A stretch of 64,000 nt of DNA from Fulvia fulva. Lineage: Eukaryota; Ascomycota; Dothideomycetes; Mycosphaerellales; Mycosphaerellaceae. Shown piece by piece: positions 52,470 to 64,000 of this stretch; position 1 is the first letter of the stretch; every line of letters begins with the position of its first letter. The notes below the pieces were generated by a model. That model ran no database searches. It was given only the letters and a program-made list of their open reading frames with translations, and had not been told where the DNA came from. Location: assembly GCF_020509005.1 (NCBI RefSeq), contig NC_063017.1:620001-684000 (forward strand), written 5' to 3'. A program made the translations under genes and the position numbers.

Positions 52470-55400
52470 TCGACGACGAGAATTACCTATACGTAGTGTC
52501 GGCTACGAACCTCTCGTCTTACTACGAGAGAGCTAAGTATTCTTACGCTAGAGCGTCGTAGGCGCGACGGGCGCGTAACGTAGGCGAAGCCGCGGCGAAT
52601 AGAGGACTACTAGTAAAACGGGTATAAAAACTATCCGACGAGCGTATACTCGTATCGGGAGCGAGTCCCTCTTCTTTCTACGTATAAGAAAGGCGCGGAA
52701 CCGTGGCCTATACGCTCGATAGGCTACCTCTAGTATAAGTATAGAATTTTTACCTCCGGAGACCGTTAACCGAGCGGGCCGAGCGACGAATATTAGACGA
52801 GCGGACTATAGAACAATAACTAAGCGGACTATACGACGGCGTCGAGCGGACTACGAAACAATCTAGTATTTACTAGCGGGCGATACGGAGGGTAGGTAGA
52901 TATACGACGAAGCCTATAAGGGCCTATTAAGTACCCGGTATAGGAACGAGGGTTTTACCTAAGACACTACCTATTCCGCTATATAACGTACCTAGTCTAA
53001 TATAGTAGATTACGACGAGGAAAAGACGATAGCCTAAGTAAGGAAAAGACGGCTATTAGGGCGGGGAAAAGACGTATAATAAGAGTAGATTAGTTCTATA
53101 ATCGGGGAGGATCGAGGGTAGGGTAATAAGGAACTTTATATTAGTTAGTAGGTAGAAACGTAAGGAGTACGCTACCCGGCGTAGTGTATGCCCCGAGTAA
53201 ACCTACGAGGTATAGACGGCCGCTTTCTAGAGATAGGCTACGGTAACGCGAAGGGCGTTAAAACCTAGGGCGTAGTATATACTAGTAGCGACGGCTAATA
53301 CTATCTATATAGCCCGAGAGGACGGATACGTATATCGGTCAATAGAGAGCACTAAAGGGCCTAGTTCTATAGAGGTAGATATTAGCTTAAGGAGTAAATA
53401 GGGAGGGAGGGCGTAGAGGGAAGCTTTTACTCTAGGCTAACCTCTCGAAACGAGGCTATACGGTAGTACTAGATAAGTAGGAAAGCGCGGTTAAGACTTA
53501 TTACCTTATCTCGTAGCTAGCTTACTAAATACGATTCCTTCCTTATCGAGACTAGCTAAGAAGTAACGGAGGCGGAGGTACTAATAGTACTAAAAGCGGC
53601 GCTACTAGATAAGGCCCTAGGACTAGATAAGATCTCTAACCGATTACTTAAGTACTACCGCTAGACGCTCGCCCCGTACCTCGCGGGGCTATTTACGGTA
53701 TACCTCTAGTAGTTCTACGTACCGAGCCCCTTCCGGTACTCGAGTATAGTCGTCCTCCGTAAGGAGAGTAAGGCTAGATACGACGTTAGGAAGGCCTACC
53801 GCCCGATAGCCCTACTTAGTACGATCGGTAAGGCGCTAGAGCGTATCGTAGCTAATCGTATCTCTAAGCTAGCTAAGGAGTACTAGCTCCTCCTAGCCGA
53901 GTAGATAGGAGCCCGACTAGGGCGGTCTATAACAACCGCCCTAGAACTCGTTACGGAATATATTAATATAATCTAGGTAATACGCCGATAATAGGTCGCT
54001 ACCCTACTATCCGTCGATATCTCGGGAGCGTTCGATAAAGTTTCCTACGCCCGACTACTCTATAACCTCCGGGCGAAAGGTCTGCCTAGCTAGCTCGTCG
54101 CGTTCGTTAAGTCCTTCCTTAGTAACCGGTCTATATAGCTCGTCCTAGGGGAGTAGCGTAAACCTTAGATACGGCCTATAGGAACGGGGATCCCGTAGAG
54201 CTTATCGCTCTCTCCGATCCTCTTCCTTTTCTTCGCCTCTACGCTCCTCCCGCTACTTAGGGGAAGCGCCGGCGGTACTAACTTCTATATAGACTTTATC
54301 GACGACACGAATATCCTAATATATAGCGACTTAACCGAGACTAATTACCGCTAGCTCGAAGCGGCGCTTAAGGTATATAACGAATAGGTAGCGCGATACG
54401 GGGTAGTCTTCGTACCTAAGAAGTACTAGATAGTCTATCTTACGAGGACCCTGAAGAAGTATAACCTCTAAGCTACGATCGAGGCCGGGACCGGCGTAAG
54501 CTAGATTACTCTATAGCTATCTATCCGGGTCCTAGGATTCTAAGTAGATACGTAACTCCGGTAGTACGCCTACCTAAAGTAGCTCTAGTAGCGGGGAGAC
54601 TAGAACAAAGCCTTAGTTATACGCCTCGCGGCCGCTATATAGGGCGTAGCCTTCGTAAAGGTACGCTAGCTATATAGCTCTATCGTCCGACCGGCGATTA
54701 CCTTTAGGGTACTAGTCTAGTATCTATCCTACGCGACTAGCTAGATAAAGTAGATTTAAAACGTATAGAACGAATGTTTACGTAGGGCGACCGGGGTATA
54801 CCGTACTATACCGACGTAGGTCCTAGAAGCGGATACGTAGATCGCGCTACTAGACCTCTACCTCTAATAGCTCGCTATAGGCTATACGCTCTAGACGGCG
54901 AATAGTAAGGTAGGGAGCGATATCCGCGCGGCGTACTAGGCGATTACGACACGCCTTCGATCTATAGCGCCTAAAAAGAAGATAGGATTATAGGCCTAGC
55001 GGTAGCTAGATATATAATAAACCCCGATAGTAAAGTTCCGAGTATAGGCTATAGCTAGTAGTATATTAGTAATAGGAGCGGGATAGGGACGCGAAGAACG
55101 GAAGGCTATAGCGAACGCTATCCGTAGATATATATAGGGAATCTAGAACGAGCGCTAGGAGAAAGGCGAAAGGTACCCGAACGGGTAACTACTACGGCGA
55201 CGAGTATATCGACGAGAAGACGAGGTAGCGGCGAAGATAGGACCTATTAGCCGAGATAGAGTAATACTCTTCCGAGCCCTTACTCGCCTATAGGTAATAG
55301 TCGCGATACTACTCCGCTCGGAATATATTAGGTTTAAGGACTATCTATACCGCCGAAAGGTACCGGGAGTAGATAGTAGCCTATACGAATATAGACGTGT

Positions 55401-56135
55401 CTAGACGCCGAAATACGTCGTACTATTCTACCTACGCTTTATAGAAGCCCGGTAGGTAATACGCCTTAAGACTAGGGCTATAGACTTCTAATATATAATA
55501 GGTATAGCGCGTAGGATACGAGTAGCGGTACGAATAGTAATACGGACCGGCCTACTATAGTAGTTCTAGATAGCGGGTAAGATAGTAGTAAGAATAGAGG
55601 AGATAGCCTAGGAGGAAGAGCTCTAGGAAGCCTTCGAAGGCGCCCTACCTATAGATGTAGTAGGACTCCGGCGGTACCGACGACTACGTATACGGGTAGA
55701 CCATAGCCTATAGCGACCCCGAGTATAGGAGGAATAGCGACAGGGGTACTAATAGAGTATAGAAGCCCGGAAGGGTCGACTCGTCGTCTACTCGACGGCT
55801 AGCTCGTTTTCCGCTCGACGGTCGACCTGTCTCCTACTCGATAGACAACCCGCCTCTACTAATAGTCGACCTATCGTCTACTCAATAGTCGGCTAGCTAC
55901 TAATACTCGTTCCTAGGCACCGGGTAGATTAGTACTCCGGGGCGGCTAACTACCTAGTACTTACCGCTTCTAGTACGACAGATTAACCGATAAGTAATAG
56001 AGAGAACTTACTAATACCTAAAGAGGGGTTTTCCCCGTACGACGGTTTTCCCCTCTCTCTTCCTTAATAGCCCCCGGCCTCGTAGACCTTTTAGGAGCTA
56101 GATAGGCATTATAAATATATTTCTTTATATTTATT
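52470..56135 (+). mobile_element. LINE family Z, RIP-degraded, inserted in Gypsy-R2
   Basis: 3,666 bp bounded by a perfect 16-bp target duplication TATATATATAGACGGG (52454-52469, 56136-56151). RT runs at about 53560-54400: a degraded first block ('DKALGLDKISNRLLK'), 'AYRPIALLSTIGKALERI', 'RLGRSITTALEL', and 'FIDDTNILI' near 54296-54320. A Cys/His/Cys block near 55400-55440 lies in the C-terminus. The 3' UTR has the GAGGGG...CCCCTC motif (56023-56055) and an A/T-rich tail. The first ~1.1 kb has no endonuclease I can recognise, so the copy is probably 5'-truncated or very decayed. Different from X and Y at sequence level. Confidence 0.75.
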
Positions 56136-56151
56136 TATATATATAGACGGG

Positions 56152-59100
56152 ATCGTAGTACTACCTCTCTACTATAACCTACTAAGTCGATAAGTATATT
56201 TCTCCTACTCTCTAGTTACCTTCGCGAAAGTTTTAAGGAGTATAAGTCCTTACTTAATTCGATACGTCGGAGAAGTAGTCCTCCTAGTAATACCGGCTAG
56301 TAATAAGATTATATACTAGCTCGGTACTCCGGTAACTATATTTTTTATAATAGTATATTACGATCTCTTTCTAAGTATCGTTATTGTCTACTACTAGCTA
56401 TATCGGTGTACCCCTTCGCCGCTAATAAAATAAGAGCTTGTCTCTTAAGTAGTACCGAGGACTCTTCTTAACGAGGTTTCGATACTTAGCCCGGGTAACC
56501 CCTACCGGTCGTATTCGATATACTAGAATATAAGCTATAAGCTTAGAATTGTTACTATACTAGGGTTCGAGGAGTCGTTTACGCTCTAGAATAACGGGGA
56601 AAGTGTTAACTAGCTCGGCGTAACGGAAGAATTTGTCGTTAATTATCTTATTAATATTATCGTTAGGTTCCGTAAGCTCTTTAGCTATAGGTAGTCTACG
56701 AGAAAGTATATCCGGTCTGGAGTGCTTCTTCCTATTAATATGCCTTACTTTTAAGGTAAATAGCCGGATCTAAGTAACCTACCTTACTATTATAGAGTTT
56801 AGAATGTCGGATACTAGCCGATTTAACTACTATACTAGCGTTTTAGTATTAATATCGAGGATAACGTCTACTCCTACGAGGTAGCGCTATACCTTCTTAA
56901 GGCCCTTTAGTACTGCAAGGTACTCCCGCTTTCCTATATCGTACTTAGCCTCGTTTACGTTCTAGGTATAGCTCCTATACCTTACCGGGTGTCTTCGTCG
57001 AGTATAATCTAGTAACTCCTACGATATTATATAACCCTACCTAATACTACTCGCGTTAATAGAAACGAAGATCCTACTAGCTCCTAGGGTGTAGGAGATA
57101 GTTAATAACGCTAGTATTATTACTAAGAATCTTACTAGGTTCTCTTTCGAGAACTACTTATCCTTAGTCTAGATAGACTCGACGTCCTTCCTAAAAAGCT
57201 TATATATTAGCCGAGCGATAATTACGAACTAGGGGATCTAAATCCGGAAGTAAATATAGATTCTAATATAAACTCGGACGTCCTTTACGTACTTTAGGGT
57301 TAGCTAGTCTAAGATCTTAGCTACTACCTTAGGATCTAGATAGCGGCCGCTTAGGCTAGTAATATAGCCTACGATCTTTAGGGTCTTATAAAGCCACTAC
57401 GACTTCTCCCCTACGACTACCGCTCCGGCCCTCTCTAGGTCCGTAAGAACAAGATTAAGGGATATAATATATTCTACGACCTATCGTCGAAGGCTAGGCT
57501 CTACCTTAGCGTTACTATAATCCTTAGTAGGACCTTTTACGCTAATATCGTCGAGAAATAGTTTTGCTCGGTAAGAAATATAGTCTATTAACACCTTAGT
57601 TACTACCCGTACAAACTAAGTAACTAATTTCGTCGTACCCTATAGTAACGTTATATATTATATAAGCCTAAGAGGCGTTATAAAGGCCGTTAAATCCCGG
57701 CTGCTTTCGTTAAGCGTAATCTAGTCGGACCCTAAAAACAAGTCTACTAAAGAGGCTACTCTTTACATAGTAAAGTCTTCCGAGAACCCGTCCGTATCTA
57801 GGGGAATGTTCGTATCCCTTATCGTCACCTCGTTTAAGAGTATAGCGGAGTTAGTCAACCTATATAGTATAGCTTCGCTATTTAGCTCGACCTTCTTTGC
57901 TACTAAGAACTAAGCATTCGTATAAGTACCTTGACTATACTTAAGAATTCCGTTCTTAATTCGAGCGCGGATTATCTATTCTATAATCGCTCGTAAGCTT
58001 AGGTATAACCGAATGTTCCGCGCCTACTACGGTTTGTACGTAATCCTTATAATCTTTTAAGGAGGCGTAATATTATATCTGATCTACCGTATATAGCTAG
58101 AATCCTACGCTAGGACACCTTCTCGGTTAAAGAGCATTTTATTAAATATCTATCTTTCCTTAGCCGAGAGAGCGATACTAACCTTAATACTAGCGAGCCT
58201 TTTAGGTATAGTCCTCGAGCCGCGCTCGATACTAGAGAACTTTTTAATAAGATACCTCCTATCGAACGGGCCTTACCCTACTAGTATTAAAGATTCCTAG
58301 TAAAGGGCCTTCCGCTTCTAATCTATATTACTATCTACTTTCGACTAAGGCCTCTCGTAAACGCTCGTATCAATAGGTCTTTTCTTGTTAGCTTTTCGTT
58401 TATATATAGTAAATATATACGGTATCCTAATACCGGGTCTATATAACCCTACGTCTCGTTTCTAAGTCTACCTATTAATGTGGCCCTATTTCAGGATCTC
58501 CGTATACTAGTCGCCCTAAACGGAGTATATATTTGTAATGACCTACTCTCCTAGAGCGTTAGTAGTCACCTTAGCGCTTAAGTATTAGCGGTTCCCGAGT
58601 AGTTCTAGTAATTTCCTTAAATACGGGCTAAGGCCGAGGACATTTTCTCTTTATTATAATACGGAGCCGCCGTAGTTCTTAAAGTAGTCGAAGATAGTTA
58701 TATCTATAAGCTTAGGGTTTAGCTTCGTTATGCCTTCTTATTAATGTCGATACGCCGTATTATTAGAACCCTCCGCCCCTAATATATTTACTAAGGTCTC
58801 CCCGACTAGACTCGAAAAGCGGACTTGTTTTAAAACCGGACTTCTAATGCTTATAGCGCGTTAACTACCGCAAATTAACCCGCGTTCGCTTTTTTCGAGG
58901 ACTATAGAAGTTCTTAAAGAGTTTTGTACTTATTAGTACCTATAATAGCCGTGAATATTACACTTTTACCTTTCCTACTAGCGATTGTTCCCTCCTATAA
59001 TCTATCGTCGTAGTTACGGCCTATTAGTCGTACCTTCCTATACTAAGGGCGGCTAAGGATCGTAGGCGACTCTAGATTAGCGGAGACAAACATATCGATC

Positions 59101-61990
59101 TAGTAGTATATACTAAATACCTAAGTATTAAGCTTTGAAATTACCCCCTTAAACTTCGCTCTTCTACCCGCTCCTCGAAAGGACAAGTAGGCGCTAGGTA
59201 CGATAGGTAAGCCAAACTTATATACTATTCTCGGGCTAATAATGTTGACTTCAGATCCCTCGTTAAGTAGGGCTCGAGTCTAACCTTTACGAGTCCTAAG
59301 CTCGGTAACTACCTAAGGGCTAGGTACTATTACAAAATCGTCTAGTATACTAGAGAGACCGATCTTTTCAATGTTCTCGTATAACTCGGCGGTAGGGACA
59401 GCATCCTTACTATATAACATCGTTAAGAACATACCTATAAAGCAAGCTTAATAATTATCCCGAAAGACTTCTTTCTTAGCCTCTTCTTCCTCGTCTTTAT
59501 AGGTAGCAATATGACTCGTACGGACTTTAGTCCCTTCTTAGCTAGCTAACTTACGGACGGTAGTAAGCTTAGACTATAGATAAGGGGTATTTACTACTCT
59601 CCTAAACAAGGTAGTCTTAAACTAGCGACTATACCGAAACTAGTCCCGGGCATTAACGTTTAGAAACGTAGTCTAAAGGATTTGATTAATCTAATAGGTC
59701 ACTCCCTCCTCCTTAGTAACGGGCCTATCTCTAGTCCCGTACTATCGGACGTAGTTATTAATCCTTATCGTCTTCGTATTCTATAGCCGTTTACGCTATA
59801 CGAATAGCGTATTAATAGGCCTTACCGGCTATACTAAGGGCGTAGGCCTTGACTTAGCTCGAGGCTTAGGCGTCCTTCTTCTAAGAGTCTCCCCTAAAGC
59901 TACTATTAACTAGCTTCTACTAGCCCTAGGACCGGCGTCTCTAATTATCTCTACCTCCTACTAACCGAGTTCTTCCTACCGGATCTCCTCTTCGAGTTCT
60001 TATCGTAAAGCTTTAGCGGCCTCGGCTCGTTCTCTTAATGCCTATATACTAGACCTAGTTCGAGGATTCGGGTTCTTTATAATTCCTACTAGAGCTTTGC
60101 CTCGAGATTTATTACTCTAGATTAGATAGGACTTAACCTTAACCTCGTCGTAGTATATAATCCTACTCCCTTATAGAGCCGGTTCTTCTTCTTCCTTAAA
60201 CTAGATCTAGTAACTACTAGCGGCCGTCGGTTACTACCTAGATCTAGTATTTTAAGGGCCGTATTCTATAAGGTGTCGGTTATTCGGTAGAGGTTTAGAG
60301 TAGTTAGGAAGCTTTACGCTTAAGACACTAGTATAATCTCGACCTATCTATTGTTTCTAAAGCGTAGAGATTTTTATGTCCTTATTAAATAGAATCGGGC
60401 TATAGTGTTCCTTAAGCTACGGAAGTATACAAAGGAGCTTAGGTTTGCTATAGTCCCGTCGGAAGTTAAACTTAGGGGGATTTAGATCGGTCTTCTTTCC
60501 TAGGTACTACTAGTTGTTCGTCGCTAAAAAGACATACCCTTATAAGATAAGGAATAGCATCGCGGGGTACCTATTAGCCTAATGTTCCGTACTACTATAG
60601 TTATAATAGCACCTATTAAGCGCTTTAGACTGCTCGCGGTTCTATAACTACGGGCGCTATATTAAGTAAACCTATAGTTTAGGCACGCGATCGGGGTTTT
60701 CTAGTTATATAGACCTTTGATTTTTACTAGGGTTAAAGGATCTAACCTCCGCCGCGCGACCTCGTTAGTAAGCCCGAATACTTATTTCTACTATTTTCTA
60801 AATAAGGTCACCGTTGATAGTAGCGGAAATAGCTAGTTTGTTAAGTATATTAATCTTAGGGATTAAGCGCGGTATCTACTTTATAACTAACCGATAGAGC
60901 TACGGTAAAGTAAGTAGAAAGTCCGTATATACGGCCTTCTATCCTTCTTTACTATTAGCGATACTTGTCGCCTCGTCTAGTATCTTTTAAAAGCGCCGAA
61001 ACTTCTTAGGCTACTTTAGATAGGGTCGACATTTTTTATAAACTGCCTTAGCAACTGACTCTAGGAGCCCCTAGAGTAGAAGACGGCTACGGGAGCTATT
61101 ATCGAGGTCTTCGGGTCAATTAGGTCACTAGAGGCTACGAAGAGACGGATAAACTCCTTTATATCCTATTCCTTAGGGCTTTTCCCTTTCTCGGCCCGGA
61201 CTATCTCTTTGAGATATTCTCGACTTCCTAATATCGAATAGGTATCGAATCTCGAAAATTTAGCTAAGAAGGACCTCCTAAAGGTACTCCGCCTTACTTA
61301 CTAACTCTCTAATCTTATTACTAAACGTCGGATAGTAGTCTCGTAGTTACGCTCGAAACGACCCTAGAAGTTGTCTTTCTTAATTAATAGCCTTAGTAGA
61401 TACTAGTCTATAAGATTATTGAACCTCTCCTAGAATTTAGTAGCGTTCCTACTATTAAAGAGGGGGTTTTCCGGACTCCCTAGAGTAGGGAAGCGAGGTC
61501 CTACATTTTCTATAGTAATAGCAAGACGGCTAAATAATACTACTATCGCATCCGGACTATAGGGCATTCCTAACGTTATAGTGCCCTTTTTTAAGTCATC
61601 CTCTTCTTAGTTATTTCGTCGTGCTCTTTCCTTATACTTATTAGAGCTTAAAGCCTACGGGATATTATCTTCGTCGCTATCCGAGTCTTCTATCCCTTCC
61701 AGGATTATAGCCTCCCTATAAGGTCTATATACCTTCGTTAGACTTTCTAGTAACTCTTAGCTAGCTCTAATACTAGTAAAGGACTCGAACCTCGATAAAG
61801 ATATAACTAAAACTTATAACCTTGTTCGTAACCTTACTCGTAACGTTGTACTTACTTTGCTTAATACTAAGAACCTTGACCTTAGGTGCCTTAATACCTT
61901 AAGATTTCGACTTCGAGTCGACCTTAGCCTTAATTTTACTAAAATGTACTAATAATACTACCGGGTATATACTTATACCCCCCCTTATTA
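56152..61990 (-). pseudogene. Gypsy-R2 gag-pol remnant (gag, PR, RT, RNase H, IN N-part)
   Basis: On the minus strand, gag-like sequence lies at about 59900-61950, with a protease-like area near 59000-59350 (weak). RT lies at about 57300-58300, with 'TPLRLIQY' and 'FLDDISVKGP' blocks near 57540-57680. RNase H lies at about 56700-57100 with an 'NEAKYDIGKREYLAVLKGLKK' type block. The start of integrase lies at about 56152-56650. TAG/TAA fall at Trp/Gln positions throughout. The gag assignment rests on position only. Confidence 0.65.
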
Positions 61991-62000
61991 ACTACTAAAA

Positions 62001-62330
62001 TATAGACGACTAACTACCCTAGTAAGTAAGGGCGCGCCTAGTGACCCTAGGAAACCTTACGCGTAGGTGTATATACTTATTAGTCCGCGGGCCGTAAAAT
62101 ATATATAGTGATACTAAAAAAAAGATAGTAAATCTGAAATTTGTAGATTCCCGTATCTTCGCCTTATAGAGAGATTCTTTTTAAATCCTAGCTTCCTACT
62201 AAGGTCGCCTCCTAACTATATATATCTTAGTAGTACCCCTATATACCCCTACTATATAATTAACCGTTAAAGGTTAACGAGATTTGACGCGTAAATTTTA
62301 GGGTCTAAAGGGGCTCTTAGCTCGTTAATA
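62001..62330 (-). repeat. Gypsy-R2 5' LTR
   Basis: Partner of 50569-50895; the shared block includes CGCGCCTAGTGACCCTAGGA and the ends TATAGACGAC and GTTAATA. Confidence 0.8.
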
Positions 62331-62545
62331 CTAGATTTAAGTAATATTACTCGTTCTTAGGAACGTCGGTACTAGTATAAGGGGGCCGTTCTTAATATAG
62401 GGTAAATAACGAAGTTGTTAGACGGGCTATCTAAGAGGAGTACGAGGTACGGAAAGTGAATATTTAAGCCGAGGCATACGGGCCGGCCCGTACCGAGTCA
62501 CGTGACCGACTGCTATTTACTAGACGTCCGCCTAGGCCCGTAATA
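62331..62545 (-). repeat. Probable 3' LTR of Gypsy-R3 (left limit uncertain)
   Basis: On the minus strand a purine run (62546-62562, about eight G) is followed by TATTACGGGC, the same LTR start (after RIP of TG) as in Gypsy-R1. The left boundary cannot be set because the partner LTR is outside the window. An intact CACGTG occurs near 62501. Confidence 0.5.
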
Positions 62546-64000
62546 CCACCCCCCCTCTAAAAAATCGGCCTGTCCTTAGTACTACTCTTCCTTATAACGT
62601 AGGCCTATATAAAGGTCGTATCGTCCTCTAGATTCTCTACTTTATTATCTATCGCTTTATTCCTTATTACTTCGTCCTCTATAACGCCGTCTTTATCGTT
62701 AGTCGTTAAGTCGTCTATTACTACGCTCTTACGCTTTACTATACTATTATTATCCTCGCTATATTAGATACCGAGAGAGTCGTAGCGATTTATAAAGTCT
62801 ACGAAGGCCTCCGTTATAGGCGCTATATAGGAAGCTTCCTATTCGTATTAACGTATATTACTTATATTCCTACTATCGGTCGCTTTTCTCGGGTCCGTAC
62901 TATATAAGTCTTTATCTAAAGCTACTATCGCTATTAGACTAACATAGTTATCTACCTTATATAGGAGAGCTATAGGCGCTAATTCTACCTAAAGGCGGTA
63001 CCTACCTATAGTTACTACTTTAGCTATAACTAATACCGACGCGGAGGGGTTCGCTTCATTCGCTACCTATCCTTCTAGTGCTATAAAGCCGGTAGGTATT
63101 AGTTTCCTTAGGCTATTATAGTAGAAGTCTATAATAGAGGCGGTAGCTATCTCTATTATATCCTCCGCTAGCTCCTATATTAGATCCTTATCGTCTCCTA
63201 CCTAACTAACTAGATACTTATACTAGCCGTACTTCCTCTATATATTTAGGATCTTATCTATATACTAGAACTAATTAATTCCCTCTTCGTTCTCTACCTC
63301 GATCGGTAGTAGGATCAGTTCTACTTAGCTAGGTAACGCTTTATATACAGAGAGTAAGAGGTCCGTATAGAATCCGTTATATAGGTCCTAGTGACCGCGG
63401 TAGGCTTAGGCGATACGAATTGTTCGGGAGTACTTCTATTATTACGTAGGTACCTACGTAGCGATAGTTAAGCTTCTTAGATAGCCGAGCTATACGCTAG
63501 TTACGGGTACTTAAGTAGACTTTATCGCCTACCTTATACGTAGGTACTAGCGTACGATATTAATTAGTAAAGCCGACTTATAAGTCTTATACTATATATA
63601 TTGCTTCGTATAGATACTCCCGTATATCGCCTATTCTCTTTACGAAAGTATCGGCCGATTATACGTTAAGCTTCTACTTAGCGGGTATCGCTCGGATCGG
63701 AAGGTCTAGCTCGCCGTCTACGTATCGCGGTAGTTTATCGTAGTTAGCTATAAATAGTAACACTCCCGTACTTTTAGATACTCTATTATTAGCTATAAAC
63801 TTTACTAGCGGTAGCTAATCCGGCTAGTCGTCCTAGGTTTAGTTAATAAAAGCTCGGAGGTACTTTTGTATTTCCTTATTTATATTCTCGCTCTATCTAT
63901 CGGTCTCGGGGTAGTATCTAGTAGATAACTTTCGCTTGATCTATAGTAACTCGTAGAGGCTATACTAGAATACTAATAACTATTACGGACCGCGATTAGA
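62546..64000 (-). pseudogene. Gypsy-R3 integrase end, RIP-degraded, runs off window
   Basis: Minus-strand reading from the right edge: an integrase core with 'STRYYPETDR' and the degraded catalytic Glu context ('SENINKE') near 63860-63910, 'LPRYVDGELDLPIRA' near 63700, 'TYKVGDKVYLSTRN' near 63520, and 'LSKKLNYRYVGTYVI' near 63440-63490, the GPY/F region with Pro lost. Further left an acidic region leads to the polypurine tract. Stops are of RIP type. A chromodomain is expected near 63200-63290 but is too decayed to call. Confidence 0.75.

Larger units (their letters stand above)
50569..62330 (-). mobile_element. Gypsy-R2: RIP-degraded Ty3/Gypsy element, split by LINE Z
   Basis: Similar LTRs of about 325-330 bp at 50569-50895 and 62001-62330. 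The minus-strand order gag, RT, RNase H, integrase makes 62001-62330 the 5' LTR. A purine tract adjoins the left LTR (CCTCCCC, 50898-50904, on the plus strand). Without LINE Z the element is about 8.1 kb. RT and RNase H differ in type from Gypsy-A/R1 (FLDD active site). The flanks share at most CTAG, and the Fot1 sequence on the left does not resume on the right. No long ORF is left; a 71-codon plus-strand ORF near 51544 is antisense shadow. Confidence 0.8.

Noticed and set aside
1..64000. CRISPR array, tRNA, rRNA, centromere or telomere signals
   Set aside because: The only short repeats are LINE tails and transposon ends. No cloverleaf, rRNA-like block or telomere repeat was noticed, and nothing here distinguishes a centromere from other repeat-rich heterochromatin.

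Overview
The window looks like a transposon graveyard from a filamentous ascomycete (Pezizomycotina). I see no ordinary host gene, rRNA or tRNA. Almost all of it is layered retrotransposon and DNA-transposon sequence with the signature of repeat-induced point mutation (RIP): CpA and TpG are scarce, TpA (especially TAG/TAA) is very common, CpG is kept, and recognisable reverse-transcriptase, integrase and endonuclease frames are broken mostly at former Trp and Gln codons. RIP is known only from fungi. The species cannot be named from this sequence.

Two elements escaped. Gypsy-A (4643-11864, minus) and Gypsy-B (38963-46185, plus) are nearly identical, full-length Ty3/Gypsy chromoviruses of about 7.2 kb. 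Each has identical 184-bp LTRs, a perfect 5-bp target duplication, an open gag (708 codons) and an open pol (about 1,600 codons: protease, RT, RNase H, integrase, chromodomain). Gag and pol overlap by 130 nt, with pol in the -1 frame. The overlap holds a slippery heptamer, a 5-nt spacer and a perfect 8-bp stem, so a Gag-Pol fusion by -1 frameshifting is predicted. The primer site next to the 5' LTR is complementary to a stretch of the LTR itself, which suggests Tf1/sushi-type self-priming.

Layout. 1-1456: 3' part of a dead LINE (family X). 1457-2079 and 16895-19694: one dead Copia element on the minus strand, split by Gypsy-R1. 2080-16894: Gypsy-R1, a RIP-degraded chromovirus on the plus strand, itself split by intact Gypsy-A. 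19695-21773: a Copia-like gag remnant holding a 1.1-kb Fot1/pogo-like DNA transposon. 21774-22998: 5' part of a LINE X. 22999-33680: LINE Y2, split by full-length LINE Y1 (23698-29428). 33681-38725: LINE Y3 on the minus strand, whose 3' end is of X type. 38773-49951: LINE X-B on the minus strand, split by intact Gypsy-B. 49952-50568: Copia-like remnant and a second, truncated Fot1-like copy. 50569-62330: Gypsy-R2 on the minus strand, split by LINE Z (52470-56135). 62331-64000: 3' LTR and integrase end of a third dead Gypsy (R3), running off the window.

The nesting gives a relative history: Copia and the LINEs are oldest, Gypsy-R1 and LINE Y1 came later, and Gypsy-A/B are youngest. The five substitutions I could identify between A and B are all C-to-T at CpA (on one strand or the other), so even this young pair may have been lightly touched by RIP. 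Dinucleotide and GC statements are judged by eye, not computed.
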